A stretch of 64,000 bases of DNA from CAYVMD01 sp964452465 (GTDB lineage Bacteria > Armatimonadota > JACIXR01). Shown here one piece after another: positions 41,248 to 50,754 of this stretch. The stretch covers positions 1-64,000 of the forward strand of contig CAYVMD010000005.1 of the NCBI GenBank assembly GCA_964452465.1, in the 5' to 3' direction. The notes under the pieces are model-generated. The model was not told where the DNA came from. It did no database searches and saw nothing but the letters and a program-made list of their open reading frames with translations. Numbering within the stretch: position 1 is the first letter of the stretch; the number at the start of each line of letters is the position of its first letter. Both the position numbers and the translations under genes were made by a program.

Positions 41248-42412
41248 GACATTGAGGGAGGTTTTCTTGATAATTTTCCTGATATTGGTAGTTATGGGCA
41301 CATTGGCAGTGGTGAGCGCGAGTTGGTACATATCGGCACGGGGCGTTTTAAATGCCCCGATAAGACATTTGCTTTCCCTTTTAGCAGGAGCCGTTGTTTT
41401 CCTCTTCTTGTCCCGGATAGACTATCGCTTTTATCGTCGTCTGCCGATTTGGAGCTTTGCCCTCTTGGCTATAGGTCTCCTTTGTTTGCCTTTTATCTTT
41501 GGGAAAACCTCTCACGGAGCCCAGCGCTGGGTGTATCTGGGTCCTTTTGCCTTCCAACCCTTCGAGATATCGAAAATTTTGTTAGTGATCTACCTTGCCC
41601 TTGTGCTTTCTAATTTAAGCGGAAAAGATGGCTTTTTTAAACAGATAATTGTTCCCTTTTTCCCCGTTGTGCCTTCCTGTATTCTTCTCCTGCTTCAACC
41701 CCACTTCGGTGCCTCCGCGCTTTTAGTGATGATTACCCTCCTTATGCTTTCCCTCGCGGGAGCCAAAACAAGATACATCCTTATAACCGCTTTCCTCGTT
41801 CTTCTTTTGGGCGGTGTCCTCCTTTTTTCGGAGAATTACAGAGCCCAAAGGCTTCTCGCTTCCTTCCAACCCGATCCTCACGGGACAGGATATCAGCAGC
41901 ATCAATCCCTCATAGCAATAGGCTCGGGAGGGTTAACGGGAAGAGGATTCGGAGGTAGCATTGCAAAATTGGGCTATTTGCCCGAGGCTCACACCGATTT
42001 CATATTCGCCATAGTAGCGGAGGAAGGGGGATTCCTCGCCAGTATTTTCGTTATAAGTATCTTCTCGCTCTTTGTGTGTCTCGGTTACCAGATAGCCCTT
42101 TCGGCCAAAGATATGTTAGGAAAACTCCTCGCAGGAGGTTTGATCTCCCTCCTGGCTGTGCAAACGGGTGTAAACCTCCTGATGGTGAGCGTCCCCAAAT
42201 TCCCGGTCGTAGGTTTGCCCCTTCCCTTCTTCAGCTACGGTGGCTCCTCTACGATTGGTTCGTTCGCCATCGTGGGTATCATCCTGAACATCGCCAAAAT
42301 GAACAGCGAAAGAGGTTTAGATCATGAAGGTATTGATTACGGCAGGAGGAACAGGAGGACATATATTCCCCGCGCTCTCCGTGGCGGAAACATTGCGGGA
42401 AAGAGGCGTTAA
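41228..42412 (+). CDS. ftsW: SEDS peptidoglycan glycosyltransferase FtsW
   Basis: 394 residues, ten membrane helices. SEDS motifs: SHGAQRWVYLGPFAFQPFEISKI, LLLLQPHFGASALLV, and GYQQHQSLIAIGSGGLTGRGFGGS with PEAHTDFIFAIVAEEGG; then PLPFFSYGGSS. The last 29 residues (EGIDYGRRNRRTYIPRALRGG...) are read from the start of murG in another frame, an 89-base overlap, so they are not an independent domain. Polymerises glycan strands at the septum with FtsI. Confidence 0.95.
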   Translation: MEAKEYRTLREVFLIIFLILVVMGTLAVVSASWYISARGVLNAPIRHLLSLLAGAVVFLFLSRIDYRFYRRLPIWSFALLAIGLLCLPFIFGKTSHGAQRWVYLGPFAFQPFEISKILLVIYLALVLSNLSGKDGFFKQIIVPFFPVVPSCILLLLQPHFGASALLVMITLLMLSLAGAKTRYILITAFLVLLLGGVLLFSENYRAQRLLASFQPDPHGTGYQQHQSLIAIGSGGLTGRGFGGSIAKLGYLPEAHTDFIFAIVAEEGGFLASIFVISIFSLFVCLGYQIALSAKDMLGKLLAGGLISLLAVQTGVNLLMVSVPKFPVVGLPLPFFSYGGSSTIGSFAIVGIILNIAKMNSERGLDHEGIDYGRRNRRTYIPRALRGGNIAGKRR

Positions 42413-43397
42413 AGTCCTTTTCGTAGGGAGCAAGGGAATGGAGAAGGACTTGATCGCTTCTGCCTACCCTTTTAGGAGCGTGGAGGCAATGCCCTTGGCT
42501 TTTCCTGGGAGAAAGATGGCGAAGTTCCTCCTCTCCCTTCTTAAGGGGGTCCTTCAATCCCTCCTTATCCTTTCAAAAGTTCGACCTCGTGTGGTTTTAG
42601 GGATGGGAGGGTATGCCTCCTTTCCTCCCCTTTTTGCTTCCTATCTTCTCCGTATTCCCTTTCTCATCCACGAGCAGAATGTAATTCCGGGAAGGGCGAA
42701 TCGGGTATTGGGGAGGTTAGCTCAAAAGGTATTGGTGTCCTTTGAGGAAACGAAGAGGTTCTTCTCTGCCCAGCGCACCAAGGTAACGGGAGTGCCCATT
42801 CGCTCCAGTATGCAAAGGTTTGAGAAGGAGGTAGCGAGACAAAGATTGGGCTTAAACCCTCATAGGAATACCCTATTAGTTATGGGAGGTAGCAGGGGCG
42901 CGCTTGCCATAAATAATCTTCTTTTGGAGATGCTTCCTTCCCTTTTGGAAAGGGGAATTCAGGTGATCCATATATGTGGAGTTAGCAACTACCCCTCTAT
43001 AAAGGAGAAGGTAGGGGGACCCAGGGAAGGTTACCTTCTCCTGCCCTTCAGCAGGGAAATGTCCACTTTGTATTCCAGCGCTGACCTTTGTATAAGCCGA
43101 GCAGGTGCTTCCACATTGGCGGAGATCGCTTTCTTCTCCCTACCCGCCATCCTCATCCCCTACCCCTATGCTATTGATCAGCATCAATTATACAACGCTT
43201 TGCTATTCCAAAAGCACGGAGGGGCAATCGTCTTTAAGGAAAGGGGATTGAACGCGAGAAAGCTCTTGCGAAAGGTAGGAGAATTGTTCTCCTCCCCCCA
43301 AAGGCTCGAGGAGATGTCCCTCGCGGTTTCCTCCTTGGCAATGCCAGATGCAAGCTACCGAGTGGCCCAAGAAGTATTAGAGGTGATGAACAAATGA
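42324..43397 (+). CDS. murG: UDP-GlcNAc:lipid I GlcNAc transferase MurG
   Basis: 357 residues. LITAGGTGGHIFPALSVAETL (first G-loop), GMGGYASFPPLFASYLLRIPFLIHEQN, LVMGGSRGALAIN (second G-loop), and SRAGASTLAEIAFFSLPAILIPYPYAIDQHQLYNA donor motif. Makes lipid II. The start is inside ftsW. Confidence 0.96.
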   Translation: MKVLITAGGTGGHIFPALSVAETLRERGVKVLFVGSKGMEKDLIASAYPFRSVEAMPLAFPGRKMAKFLLSLLKGVLQSLLILSKVRPRVVLGMGGYASFPPLFASYLLRIPFLIHEQNVIPGRANRVLGRLAQKVLVSFEETKRFFSAQRTKVTGVPIRSSMQRFEKEVARQRLGLNPHRNTLLVMGGSRGALAINNLLLEMLPSLLERGIQVIHICGVSNYPSIKEKVGGPREGYLLLPFSREMSTLYSSADLCISRAGASTLAEIAFFSLPAILIPYPYAIDQHQLYNALLFQKHGGAIVFKERGLNARKLLRKVGELFSSPQRLEEMSLAVSSLAMPDASYRVAQEVLEVMNK

Positions 43398-44749
43398 GGA
43401 TACATTTCATTGGAATAGGCGGTGCAGGCATGAGCGCGCTCGCTATGCTCTACCTCTCCATGGGGGAGGAAATTTCCGGCTCCGACCCCGTGGAGAATGA
43501 AGCGGTGAGACGCTTACGCGCGCGAGGAGCTAAAGTTTTTAGAAAGCATAGCGCTAAAAACATAAAGGGAGCGGACATCGTTGTTTACTCAAGCGCAATT
43601 CCCCCCAATAATGTGGAATTAATAGCAGCGAAAAAGGCGGGCATCCCACTCTTCTCGAGAGGAGAGATGCTTGCTCGTTTGATGTCCTCGAAGAAGAGCA
43701 TAGTGGTTTGTGGCTCTCATGGGAAGACCACGACCTCTTCCCTCGTTTCCCTAATGCTCCAAAAAAGCGGCTTGGAGCCGACCATCATGATAGGGGGAGA
43801 GGTAAGCGATATCGGAGGCAATGCGAGATTAGGGAAAGGGGAGCTGGTCGTCTCAGAGGCGGATGAAAGCGATGGGTCTTTCCTCTTCCTTTCTCCTTGG
43901 ATAGCGGTAATAACCAATATAGATTCGGATCACCTCAATTATTACGGTTCCTTGGACAACTTGGTCAAAGCCTTCGCGAAATTTGCCTCAAATATCCGGG
44001 AAGACGGTTATATCGTTGCCTGCTACGACGATCCCCATCTTCGAAGGCTTCCCTTCCCTCGTTCTCCTCTTACATATGGCTTGGATAAGGGGGCCCACAT
44101 ATGGGCAGACGATATAAAGGTGAGCGAGGGAGGCACCTCGTTCACCGCTTATAGGGAAGGGGGCAAATGGATGGACATCCATCTTTCGATTTTAGGAAGG
44201 CAGAATGTATATAATGCTTTGGCAACCTTGGCCGTGGGAAGCATATTAGGCTTAGAGGATGGGAAAATGAAGGAAAGTTTAGAGACCTTCAAGGGGGTTC
44301 ACCGCCGTCTTGAGAAAATAGGTTCCCTGGGGGATGTGGTAATCTACGACGATTACGCCCATCACCCAACGGAGATTTCCTTCACCCTTAGAACCTTGAG
44401 GGAAGCTTTCCCAGGCAGGAGATTGGTCTGTGCCTTTCAACCTCATCGCTATACGCGCACACAGTTGTTATATCGTGAGATAGCCATCGCTTTGGAGGAG
44501 GCTGACCTCCTCTTGGTAACCGATATCTACTCCGCGGGCGAGCCTCCCATAAAGGGTGTATCCAGCCTCCTCATCGTGCAATCTTTGTTGGAAGAGGGCA
44601 AAAAAGTGGAGTATGTAAAGAATTTGGATGATTTGCCCCGCTTGCTTCTCCAAAATATCGCCCCAGGCGATATCGTAATCGTTATGGGAGCGGGCAATAT
44701 AAACGAATACGCCTACGAGATGTTAAGGATGGCAACTACCTATGAGTAG
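43394..44749 (+). CDS. murC: UDP-MurNAc:L-alanine ligase MurC
   Basis: 451 residues. RIHFIGIGGAGMSALAML, SGSDPVENEAVRRLRARGAKVF, VVCGSHGKTTTSSLVSLML, ADESDGSFLFLSPWIAVITNIDSDHLNYYGS, HRRLEKIG, and YDDYAHHPTEISFTLRTLREAF. Complete set of MurC motifs. Overlaps murG by 4 bases and murB by 8. Confidence 0.97.
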   Translation: MRIHFIGIGGAGMSALAMLYLSMGEEISGSDPVENEAVRRLRARGAKVFRKHSAKNIKGADIVVYSSAIPPNNVELIAAKKAGIPLFSRGEMLARLMSSKKSIVVCGSHGKTTTSSLVSLMLQKSGLEPTIMIGGEVSDIGGNARLGKGELVVSEADESDGSFLFLSPWIAVITNIDSDHLNYYGSLDNLVKAFAKFASNIREDGYIVACYDDPHLRRLPFPRSPLTYGLDKGAHIWADDIKVSEGGTSFTAYREGGKWMDIHLSILGRQNVYNALATLAVGSILGLEDGKMKESLETFKGVHRRLEKIGSLGDVVIYDDYAHHPTEISFTLRTLREAFPGRRLVCAFQPHRYTRTQLLYREIAIALEEADLLLVTDIYSAGEPPIKGVSSLLIVQSLLEEGKKVEYVKNLDDLPRLLLQNIAPGDIVIVMGAGNINEYAYEMLRMATTYE

Positions 44750-45647
44750 ATTTTCCCTTCTCCAGAAGGCAGTAAAAGGCACGATCCTGTTGAACGAGCC
44801 AATGAAGCGCCATACCTCCTTCGGCATAGGAGGAGAAGCAGAGGCGCTTATTCTCCCCGCGGATGAAGAGGATATATTAAATTGTCTATCCTTCCTTCAA
44901 AAGGAGGGGCTTCCCTATTATATCCTTGGGAACGGAACCAATATCCTCGTGTCCGACCACGGTTTGAAAGGGGCAGTGATAAAGCTCGGAAGGGTCTTTG
45001 AGGGGATAGATCTGGCGAAAGCATCGAGCCTCGCAGGCACGCCTTTACCGAAACTGTTGAACCTTTTAGGGGAAAGAGGACTTTCCGGGTTAGAGCATTT
45101 AGCAGGGATCCCGGGCACAGTAGGGGGAGCGGTGGTGGTAAACGCTGGTATTCCTTCCTTCGAGATAGGAGAGGCAGTAAAGGCGGTTAGGGTGTTTAAG
45201 GAAGGGAAATGCATTTGGCTTTCTCGGGAGGACATCAAATTCTTCTATCGAGGGAGTTCCCTCAAGGATTCCCTCGTGTTGGAGGTCGTCTTTTCCCTTA
45301 AGGAATCTTCCCCCGGGGAAGTACAAGGGGCTATGGGAAAGGTTTTGGAGAAGAGGAGGCTTACCCAACCGTTAAAGGAGAGATGCGCTGGCTGTGTTTT
45401 TAAGAATCCACCTTTTGTTAGCGCGGGGGAATTATTGGAAAAGGCAGGTGCTAAGGGATTACGCCAAGGTGAGGCTTGCGTTTCCTCAAAACACGCGAAT
45501 TTCATCATTAACGAGGGGAATGCAAGAGCGAGGGATGTTATCGCGCTGATAAAAAGATGCAGGGAATTGGTAAAGGAGAAATTCAACATCGATCTCAAAT
45601 TGGAGATAGAACTGTGGGGCGAGTTTGAGGATTGGGAGGGGGATTAA
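44742..45647 (+). CDS. murB: UDP-N-acetylenolpyruvoylglucosamine reductase MurB (type II)
   Basis: 301 residues. FAD-binding TSFGIGGEAEALILPADEEDI, ILGNGTNILVSDHGLKGAVIKLG, GLSGLEHLAGIPGTVGGAVVVNAG, and FFYRGSSLKD. C-terminal CAGCVFKNPPFVSAGELLEKAG, then AKGLRQGEACVSSKHANFIINEG, lacks the extra loop of type I enzymes, so it is type II as in Bacillus. The catalytic Ser/Cys-type residue is Cys in GCVFKNP. Confidence 0.96.
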   Translation: MSRFSLLQKAVKGTILLNEPMKRHTSFGIGGEAEALILPADEEDILNCLSFLQKEGLPYYILGNGTNILVSDHGLKGAVIKLGRVFEGIDLAKASSLAGTPLPKLLNLLGERGLSGLEHLAGIPGTVGGAVVVNAGIPSFEIGEAVKAVRVFKEGKCIWLSREDIKFFYRGSSLKDSLVLEVVFSLKESSPGEVQGAMGKVLEKRRLTQPLKERCAGCVFKNPPFVSAGELLEKAGAKGLRQGEACVSSKHANFIINEGNARARDVIALIKRCRELVKEKFNIDLKLEIELWGEFEDWEGD

Positions 45648-45648
45648 A

Positions 45649-46584
45649 TTGGCGAAATTGAGGGTTGCCGTGTTAATGGGAGGCGTATCCAGCGAGCGAG
45701 AAATCTCCCTTCTGAGCGGACAAATGGTGCGGAAGCATTGCCCACGGGATAAATACATCACCTTCCCCCTCGACCCCAAGGATCTACTGGATAAATCGAG
45801 GGCGAAGAGGTTCCTATCAAGGCTCCTTACCGCCGATGTAGCTTTTATAGCGCTTCACGGTCCCCTGGGAGAGGATGGAACCATCCAGGGTTTGCTCGAA
45901 GTCTTAGGGATCCCCTACACGGGTTCTGGGGTCCTTGCTTCCGCTTTGGCGTTAGATAAGGTAAAATCAAAGGAAATCTTCACCTTCCACAATATCCCTA
46001 CTCCTCCTTGGGTGGTCCTTTCATCCCAGGATCCCTTACCCTCGTTATCCTATCCTGTAGTTGTAAAGCCTCAAAGGCAAGGCTCCTCCGTGGGGGTAAG
46101 CATCGTAGAAACTCCCGAGCAGCTTCCCCTTGCTCTTCAAACTGCCCTCCGTTACGATCCCCTTTGCATAGTAGAAAAATATATAGAAGGAAGGGAAATA
46201 TCCACACCCATCCTAGAAATAGACGGTGAGCCCAAAGCTCTCCCCATAGTGGAGATAATTCCCAAAGAGGGTTTCTATGACTATTACCACAAATATACGG
46301 AGAACGCTACCCAGGAGATAGTGCCCGCTCCTCTCGAGGAGGAAGTGAAAAAGGAGGTAGAGAAGGTTTCCCTATCCGCCTACAATGCTTTAGGTTGTAG
46401 TGGCTTTGCCCGGGTGGACCTTCGCTTGGACCAAAATGGCTCCCCCTTCGTGTTAGAGGTGAACACTATCCCTGGTCTTACACCCCTTAGCCTCCTCCCC
46501 CTCTCCGCTAAATCGGCGGGCATCTCCTTCCCCCAGTTGGTAGATATCATAATCCAGAACGCCCTCAGCAAGAGGAGAAAATGA
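45649..46584 (+). CDS. ddl: D-alanine--D-alanine ligase
   Basis: 311 residues from a TTG at 45649, one base after the murB stop, with GGGAGGGGG before it. LRVAVLMGGVSSEREISLLSG N-terminus, HGPLGEDGTIQGLLEVLGIPYTGSGVLASALALDK, ATP-grasp PVVVKPQRQGSSVGV, EKYIEGREI, and FARVDLRLDQNGSPFVLEVNTIPGLTPLSLLPLSA. Complete. Serine-Tyr pair region present, so D-Ala-D-Ala rather than D-Lac is likely. Confidence 0.96.
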   Translation: MAKLRVAVLMGGVSSEREISLLSGQMVRKHCPRDKYITFPLDPKDLLDKSRAKRFLSRLLTADVAFIALHGPLGEDGTIQGLLEVLGIPYTGSGVLASALALDKVKSKEIFTFHNIPTPPWVVLSSQDPLPSLSYPVVVKPQRQGSSVGVSIVETPEQLPLALQTALRYDPLCIVEKYIEGREISTPILEIDGEPKALPIVEIIPKEGFYDYYHKYTENATQEIVPAPLEEEVKKEVEKVSLSAYNALGCSGFARVDLRLDQNGSPFVLEVNTIPGLTPLSLLPLSAKSAGISFPQLVDIIIQNALSKRRK

Positions 46585-47285
46585 ATACCTCAAGGAGCTA
46601 TCTCCCACCTATTCTTTCTACCTCGTTTCTCCTTCTACTTTGGATAATTTCTCTTCACTTTTTCTCCCTGCAAGGGACAAAGGTTTTGGGCACTGAACGC
46701 ACTTCACCAGAAGAGGTATCTTTATTGCTCCAAAAGTATCAAGGGAAAGCCTTGCTCAGGCTTCCCAAGAAGGAAGTGATCCATTCCATACAAACCTTAA
46801 GGTGGGTGAAAGAAGTCAGGCTCTTCTCCCTTTTTCCCCACATTCTTTTAATAAAGATAAAGGAGAGAACACCCCTCATAGCAATTCCTTATCAAGACGC
46901 CTTTTATTTAGTAGACGAAGAGGGGATGGTGATTGACAAGACAACAGAGAAGGGGAATTTGCCCCTTCTTTATGTTGATATCGCTCCCCTCATAGGGGAG
47001 CGATTGGTCATTCCTAATTTCGAGGGGATCGTCAATTGCGTTAAAATTATAGAGGGAAGCAAAGGAATACGGTTAAGGGAAATCCATTTCCCATCGGGAG
47101 GAGAGTTTTATATAATTATAAATGAAGGGTTGAAGGTAATCATGGGCGAGCCTACCAAATTAAGACAGAAGATAGGGATATTAGAGGTTATGTTGGCGCG
47201 AATCCCACAGATAGAAAAAAGGGTGGTTTATGTAAACTTATCCTGCCCGGACGCCCCCGCTGTGAAGGAAAGGGAAGGAAGTTGA
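46581..47285 (+). CDS. ftsQ: Cell division protein FtsQ/DivIB
   Basis: 234 residues: short cytoplasmic tail, a membrane helix (about 11-30), then a POTRA domain (FSLQGTKVLGTERTSPEEVSLLLQKYQGKALLRLPKKEV) and an FtsQ domain (LRWVKEVRLFSLFPHILLIKIKERTPLIAI with YLVDEEGMVIDK). Position between ddl and ftsA is usual. Links FtsL/FtsB with early division proteins. Confidence 0.88.
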   Translation: MNTSRSYLPPILSTSFLLLLWIISLHFFSLQGTKVLGTERTSPEEVSLLLQKYQGKALLRLPKKEVIHSIQTLRWVKEVRLFSLFPHILLIKIKERTPLIAIPYQDAFYLVDEEGMVIDKTTEKGNLPLLYVDIAPLIGERLVIPNFEGIVNCVKIIEGSKGIRLREIHFPSGGEFYIIINEGLKVIMGEPTKLRQKIGILEVMLARIPQIEKRVVYVNLSCPDAPAVKEREGS

Positions 47286-47998
47286 AGAAGAACCTCGTTT
47301 TCTCCCTAACCCTAGTTGCCATTGTATTGGGTGCATTGCTTGCCCTCAGTCTAAGGACTCAGCAAACCTACTTGCCCATTTTGCCCACCACTAATCCCCG
47401 GGAATTGGCAGTGCTTATAAAGGACCTCCAGGATTCGAACAAAAACCTCCGGGAGGAGATAAAATCGTTGAGGGGAAGGATAACTCAATATGAGGAGCAG
47501 CTCTCGACGGGGAAGGGAGCGATTCAAGCTTTAAACGAGCAACTACAAAGTTTGAAGGTGCTGACGGGCTTGACCCCGGTGGTGGGGGCAGGAATAGAAG
47601 TAGTTCTCAACGATATTGGAGTGAAGGCTCCCTCTCCCGAACTGCAGAGTTTGTATTTAATCCACGATTACGATCTCCTCCAATTAGTGAACGAGTTGAA
47701 AGTAGCGGGAGCAGAAGCGATAGCCATAAATGGGCAGCGTCTTTCCTTCTACTCCACGATAAGATGCGTTGGAAATGTTATCCAAATAAACGGGGTGCCC
47801 GTTGCCTCTCCTTTTAGAATCCAGGCTATAGGTGACCCTGAGGTGTTGGAAGGGGGGCTTAAAACCCCGGGAGGCATATTAGACCTGTTGGGCAGTTCGG
47901 GGATAAAGATAAAGGTGGAGAGAAAACCGCAACTTCTCTTACCCCCTTTTGCGGGAAGAACCCAGTTGCGCTTTGCTCAACCAGCAGGAGGTGTATAG
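47282..47998 (+). CDS. DUF881 family membrane protein (YlxW/YlxX type)
   Basis: 238 residues: N-terminal membrane helix, a coiled coil (about 40-90), then the DUF881 domain (TPVVGAGIEVVLNDIG, LIHDYDLLQLVNELKVAGAEAIAINGQRL and TIRCVGNVIQINGVPVASPFRIQAIGDPEVL). Commonly found next to sbp before ftsA in Gram-positive and related genomes; function in division is unproven. Overlaps ftsQ by 4 bases. Confidence 0.85.
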   Translation: MKKNLVFSLTLVAIVLGALLALSLRTQQTYLPILPTTNPRELAVLIKDLQDSNKNLREEIKSLRGRITQYEEQLSTGKGAIQALNEQLQSLKVLTGLTPVVGAGIEVVLNDIGVKAPSPELQSLYLIHDYDLLQLVNELKVAGAEAIAINGQRLSFYSTIRCVGNVIQINGVPVASPFRIQAIGDPEVLEGGLKTPGGILDLLGSSGIKIKVERKPQLLLPPFAGRTQLRFAQPAGGV

Positions 47999-47999
47999 A

Positions 48000-48371
48000 T
48001 TGCTCCTTTGGCTTCCTATACTTGGGCTGATCATTTCCTTTATCGTTGTCTACCTAACCAAGGCAACCATCCCTTTGAGCTATACTCCTTATCTTTCCGT
48101 GGCGATATTGGCTTCCTTGGATTCCCTTATGGGAGGGATACGCGCCGGTTTGGAGAGGAAGTTCGAGGATTTGATCTTCCTATCGGGGTTCTTCATCAAT
48201 GCCCTGGCAGCGGCCTTCTTTGCCTACCTGGGAGATCTATTAGGGGTCCCGCTATACTTGGCAGCGGTCGTAGCCTTTGGTGTAAGGATATTCCAGAATA
48301 TTTCTTTGATAAGGCGCCTGCTTTTGGAAAGTTATTCTTCTCGGAGGGATAAGCCTGAGGGAATGGGATAG
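48000..48371 (+). CDS. sbp: Small basic protein Sbp (DUF1290)
   Basis: 123 residues from a TTG at 48000, chosen because AGGAGG lies eight bases before it; longer readings to 47949 run inside the DUF881 gene. Three membrane helices, with IPLSYTPYLSVAILASLDSLMGGIRAGLERKFED as the DUF1290 signature (Asp-Ser-x3-G-x-R-A). Works with DUF881-type proteins; role unknown. Confidence 0.87.
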   Translation: MLLWLPILGLIISFIVVYLTKATIPLSYTPYLSVAILASLDSLMGGIRAGLERKFEDLIFLSGFFINALAAAFFAYLGDLLGVPLYLAAVVAFGVRIFQNISLIRRLLLESYSSRRDKPEGMG

Positions 48372-49605
48372 AGAGATAATCGCTGGGCTTGATATTGGCA
48401 CCACGAAGATCTGCACGTTAGTGGTGGATTATTCTCCTTCGGGGGGATTACAGGCGATAGGGATTGGAGCTCATCCCTCAAAGGGAATGAAGAAGGGCAT
48501 GGTGGTGGATATCCAACAAACAGCAAGCGATATCAAGGCTTCCGTTGCCAAGGCACAAAATATGTGCGGGAGGGAGATAACCTCCGTGATCGTAGGGGTA
48601 ACGGGCAGGCACATCCAGACCTTCAATGCAAGGGGAGCGGTAGCCATAACCAACTACAAAGGGGAGGTAACTCCCGAAGATGTAGAAAGGGCGATCGAAA
48701 ATGCCAAAGAGAGCATCCCCCTCACCAGGGATAGAACGATAATCCAGGTAACGCCCCGACAGTTCATCTTAGATGGGGAAGGTGGAATAAAGTATCCCTT
48801 TGGTATGTCCGCTCATCATTTGGAGGTAGATGCCCATATAGTAACTGGGGGCGCTTCCTTTCTTCAAAACGTTAGCAAGAGCTTGGAACTCGCTGGCTTG
48901 AAGCCAAGGGATATCTTATTACAGCCAATCGCCACAGGAGAAGCGGTACTGGAGGAAGCAGAGAAGGAGATAGGGGTTGCTCTTCTCGATATCGGAGGGG
49001 GCACAACCGATTTAGCCATATTTATGAATGGGAGCATTTGTTATTCCTCTGCAATACCTATCGGGGGTAATCACCTCACTTCCGATATAATGGTGGGGCT
49101 GAGGGTGGCTATGGAGGAGGCGGAAAGATTAAAATGCACCAAGGGTTGTGCCATGGCCTCCATGGTGGATCCCAGCGAACCGATAGAGATACAGATGGTA
49201 GCGAGGGAGGAGAAACTTGTCCTTCCCCGCAAGATCTTAGGGGAGATAATAGAAGCCCGCTTAACGGAGTTGTTTCAAGTGGTAGGAGAAGAAATCAGCA
49301 AAGCGAAGGTTGGGGATATGTTGCCGGCAGGGATAGTCCTAACAGGAGGGACATCCCTCCTTCCCGGCATAGAAATACTTGCGGAAAAGGTGCTTAATAT
49401 GCCCGCCCGGTTGGGAATCCCCAAGGGGATAAGGAACATCCCGGATATCCCCTTCTCGCCAATCCATTCCACGGTGGTAGGGCTTGTCCTTTACGCCTAC
49501 AAATATAGTCATTTCCTCCCCAAAAGAAGGATTTCCCCTGGCAATCCTATTGCCAGGTTTTTCAAGGCGATTTATAATTGGATAGCAAATTTCCTCAGGC
49601 TTTAA
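48355..49605 (+). CDS. ftsA: Cell division protein FtsA, probable CTG start
   Basis: 416 residues. The first in-frame ATG/GTG/TTG (48421) lies after the phosphate-1 loop, yet the frame upstream is open and encodes REIIAGLDIGTTKICTL, the essential start of the actin-like fold. GGAGGG (48343-48348) lies six bases before an in-frame CTG at 48355, so CTG is the best start. Other motifs: IIQVTPRQFILDGEGG, VALLDIGGGTTDLAIF (phosphate 2) and PAGIVLTGGTSLLPGIEILAE (adenosine), plus a C-terminal membrane-targeting helix (FFKAIYNWIANFLRL). Overlaps the sbp end by 17 bases. Anchors FtsZ to the membrane. Confidence 0.9.
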   Translation: MREWDREIIAGLDIGTTKICTLVVDYSPSGGLQAIGIGAHPSKGMKKGMVVDIQQTASDIKASVAKAQNMCGREITSVIVGVTGRHIQTFNARGAVAITNYKGEVTPEDVERAIENAKESIPLTRDRTIIQVTPRQFILDGEGGIKYPFGMSAHHLEVDAHIVTGGASFLQNVSKSLELAGLKPRDILLQPIATGEAVLEEAEKEIGVALLDIGGGTTDLAIFMNGSICYSSAIPIGGNHLTSDIMVGLRVAMEEAERLKCTKGCAMASMVDPSEPIEIQMVAREEKLVLPRKILGEIIEARLTELFQVVGEEISKAKVGDMLPAGIVLTGGTSLLPGIEILAEKVLNMPARLGIPKGIRNIPDIPFSPIHSTVVGLVLYAYKYSHFLPKRRISPGNPIARFFKAIYNWIANFLRL

Positions 49606-49630
49606 AACTTAGAAAGGGGGTTGCTATAAC

Positions 49631-50695
49631 TTGTCCGTCAATAAAGAAGATATTAAAGGTGCCCAAATCACCGTAGTTGGTGTCGGCGGTGCCGGCTGTA
49701 ACGCGGTAAATAGGATGATCGAGGAGAAGATGGAGGGAGTGGAATTCGTGGCTGTGAATACGGATAAGCAAGTCCTCGCTTTATCCAAGGCACCACGCAA
49801 AATTCAAATAGGAACGAAGATCACCGGTGGATTAGGAGCAGGAGGCAACCCTGAGATCGGCAGGAAGGCGGCGGAGGAAAGCAAAGAAGAGTTGAGGAAA
49901 GCAGTGGAAGGGTCGGATATGGTTTTTATAACCGCGGGAATGGGAGGGGGCACAGGCACAGGAGCCTCCCCCATCATAGCCGAGATAGCTCGCTCCGATG
50001 AGGTGGATGCCTTAACGGTGGCAGTGGTTACCAAACCCTTCTCTACAGAGGGTAAGGTAAGGATGAAGATAGCAGAGGAAGGCATCGACCAGTTGAGGGA
50101 AAAGGTAGACGCCCTCATAGTCATTCCCAATGATCGCCTTTTAGAATTGGTGGACGAGGATCTCCCCTTAACCGAGTCCTTTAAGTTAGCTGATGATATA
50201 CTCCGCCAAGCGGTGCAAGGCATCTCCGACATCATAGTGGTGCCCGGACTTATAAATGTAGATTTCGCCGATGTGAAATCTATCCTCCAAGGAGCTGGTG
50301 TTGCTCTCATGGGCATCGGGATAGCAAGTGGCGAGAATAGAGCGGTAGAAGCAGCGAAAGCGGCGATAAATAGCCCCCTTTTGGATATATCCTTTAGAGG
50401 GGCGAAGAACCTCCTCGTAAATATCACCGGAGGTCCTGATCTCTCCCTCAAAAAGGATGTCCATCAAGCCCTGGATTTCCTCTCCCAAGGGGCTGATGCC
50501 TCTGAGGCGGATGTCAAACTGGGAGTGGTTATAAAGGAGGAAATGGAGGGCAAGGTCAAAGTGACCGTGATAGCCACCGGCTTCCAACCCATCCCAAAAG
50601 AACCCCCTCTTCCGAGTAAGGAGGAATTAGAGGAAATCCCCATACCAATAGAGGAGGAGCTGGATATCCCCACCTTCCTCCGGAGGAGGTTCTAA
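49631..50695 (+). CDS. ftsZ: Cell division protein FtsZ
   Basis: 354 residues from a TTG at 49631 with AAAGGGGGT nine bases upstream. GVGGAGCNAVNRMI, VNTDKQVL, GAGGNPEIGRKAAEES, the tubulin signature GGGTGTGASP, and the T7 loop NVDFADVKSIL. Short linker, then the conserved C-terminal peptide IPTFLRRRF that binds FtsA. Last gene of the dcw cluster. Confidence 0.97.
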   Translation: MSVNKEDIKGAQITVVGVGGAGCNAVNRMIEEKMEGVEFVAVNTDKQVLALSKAPRKIQIGTKITGGLGAGGNPEIGRKAAEESKEELRKAVEGSDMVFITAGMGGGTGTGASPIIAEIARSDEVDALTVAVVTKPFSTEGKVRMKIAEEGIDQLREKVDALIVIPNDRLLELVDEDLPLTESFKLADDILRQAVQGISDIIVVPGLINVDFADVKSILQGAGVALMGIGIASGENRAVEAAKAAINSPLLDISFRGAKNLLVNITGGPDLSLKKDVHQALDFLSQGADASEADVKLGVVIKEEMEGKVKVTVIATGFQPIPKEPPLPSKEELEEIPIPIEEELDIPTFLRRRF

Positions 50696-50754
50696 AAAGG
50701 TTATTCCCTCCTTCTTCCCAAAAGGGAGATGGTGGCTTCGCCTGAGCGAAATTA

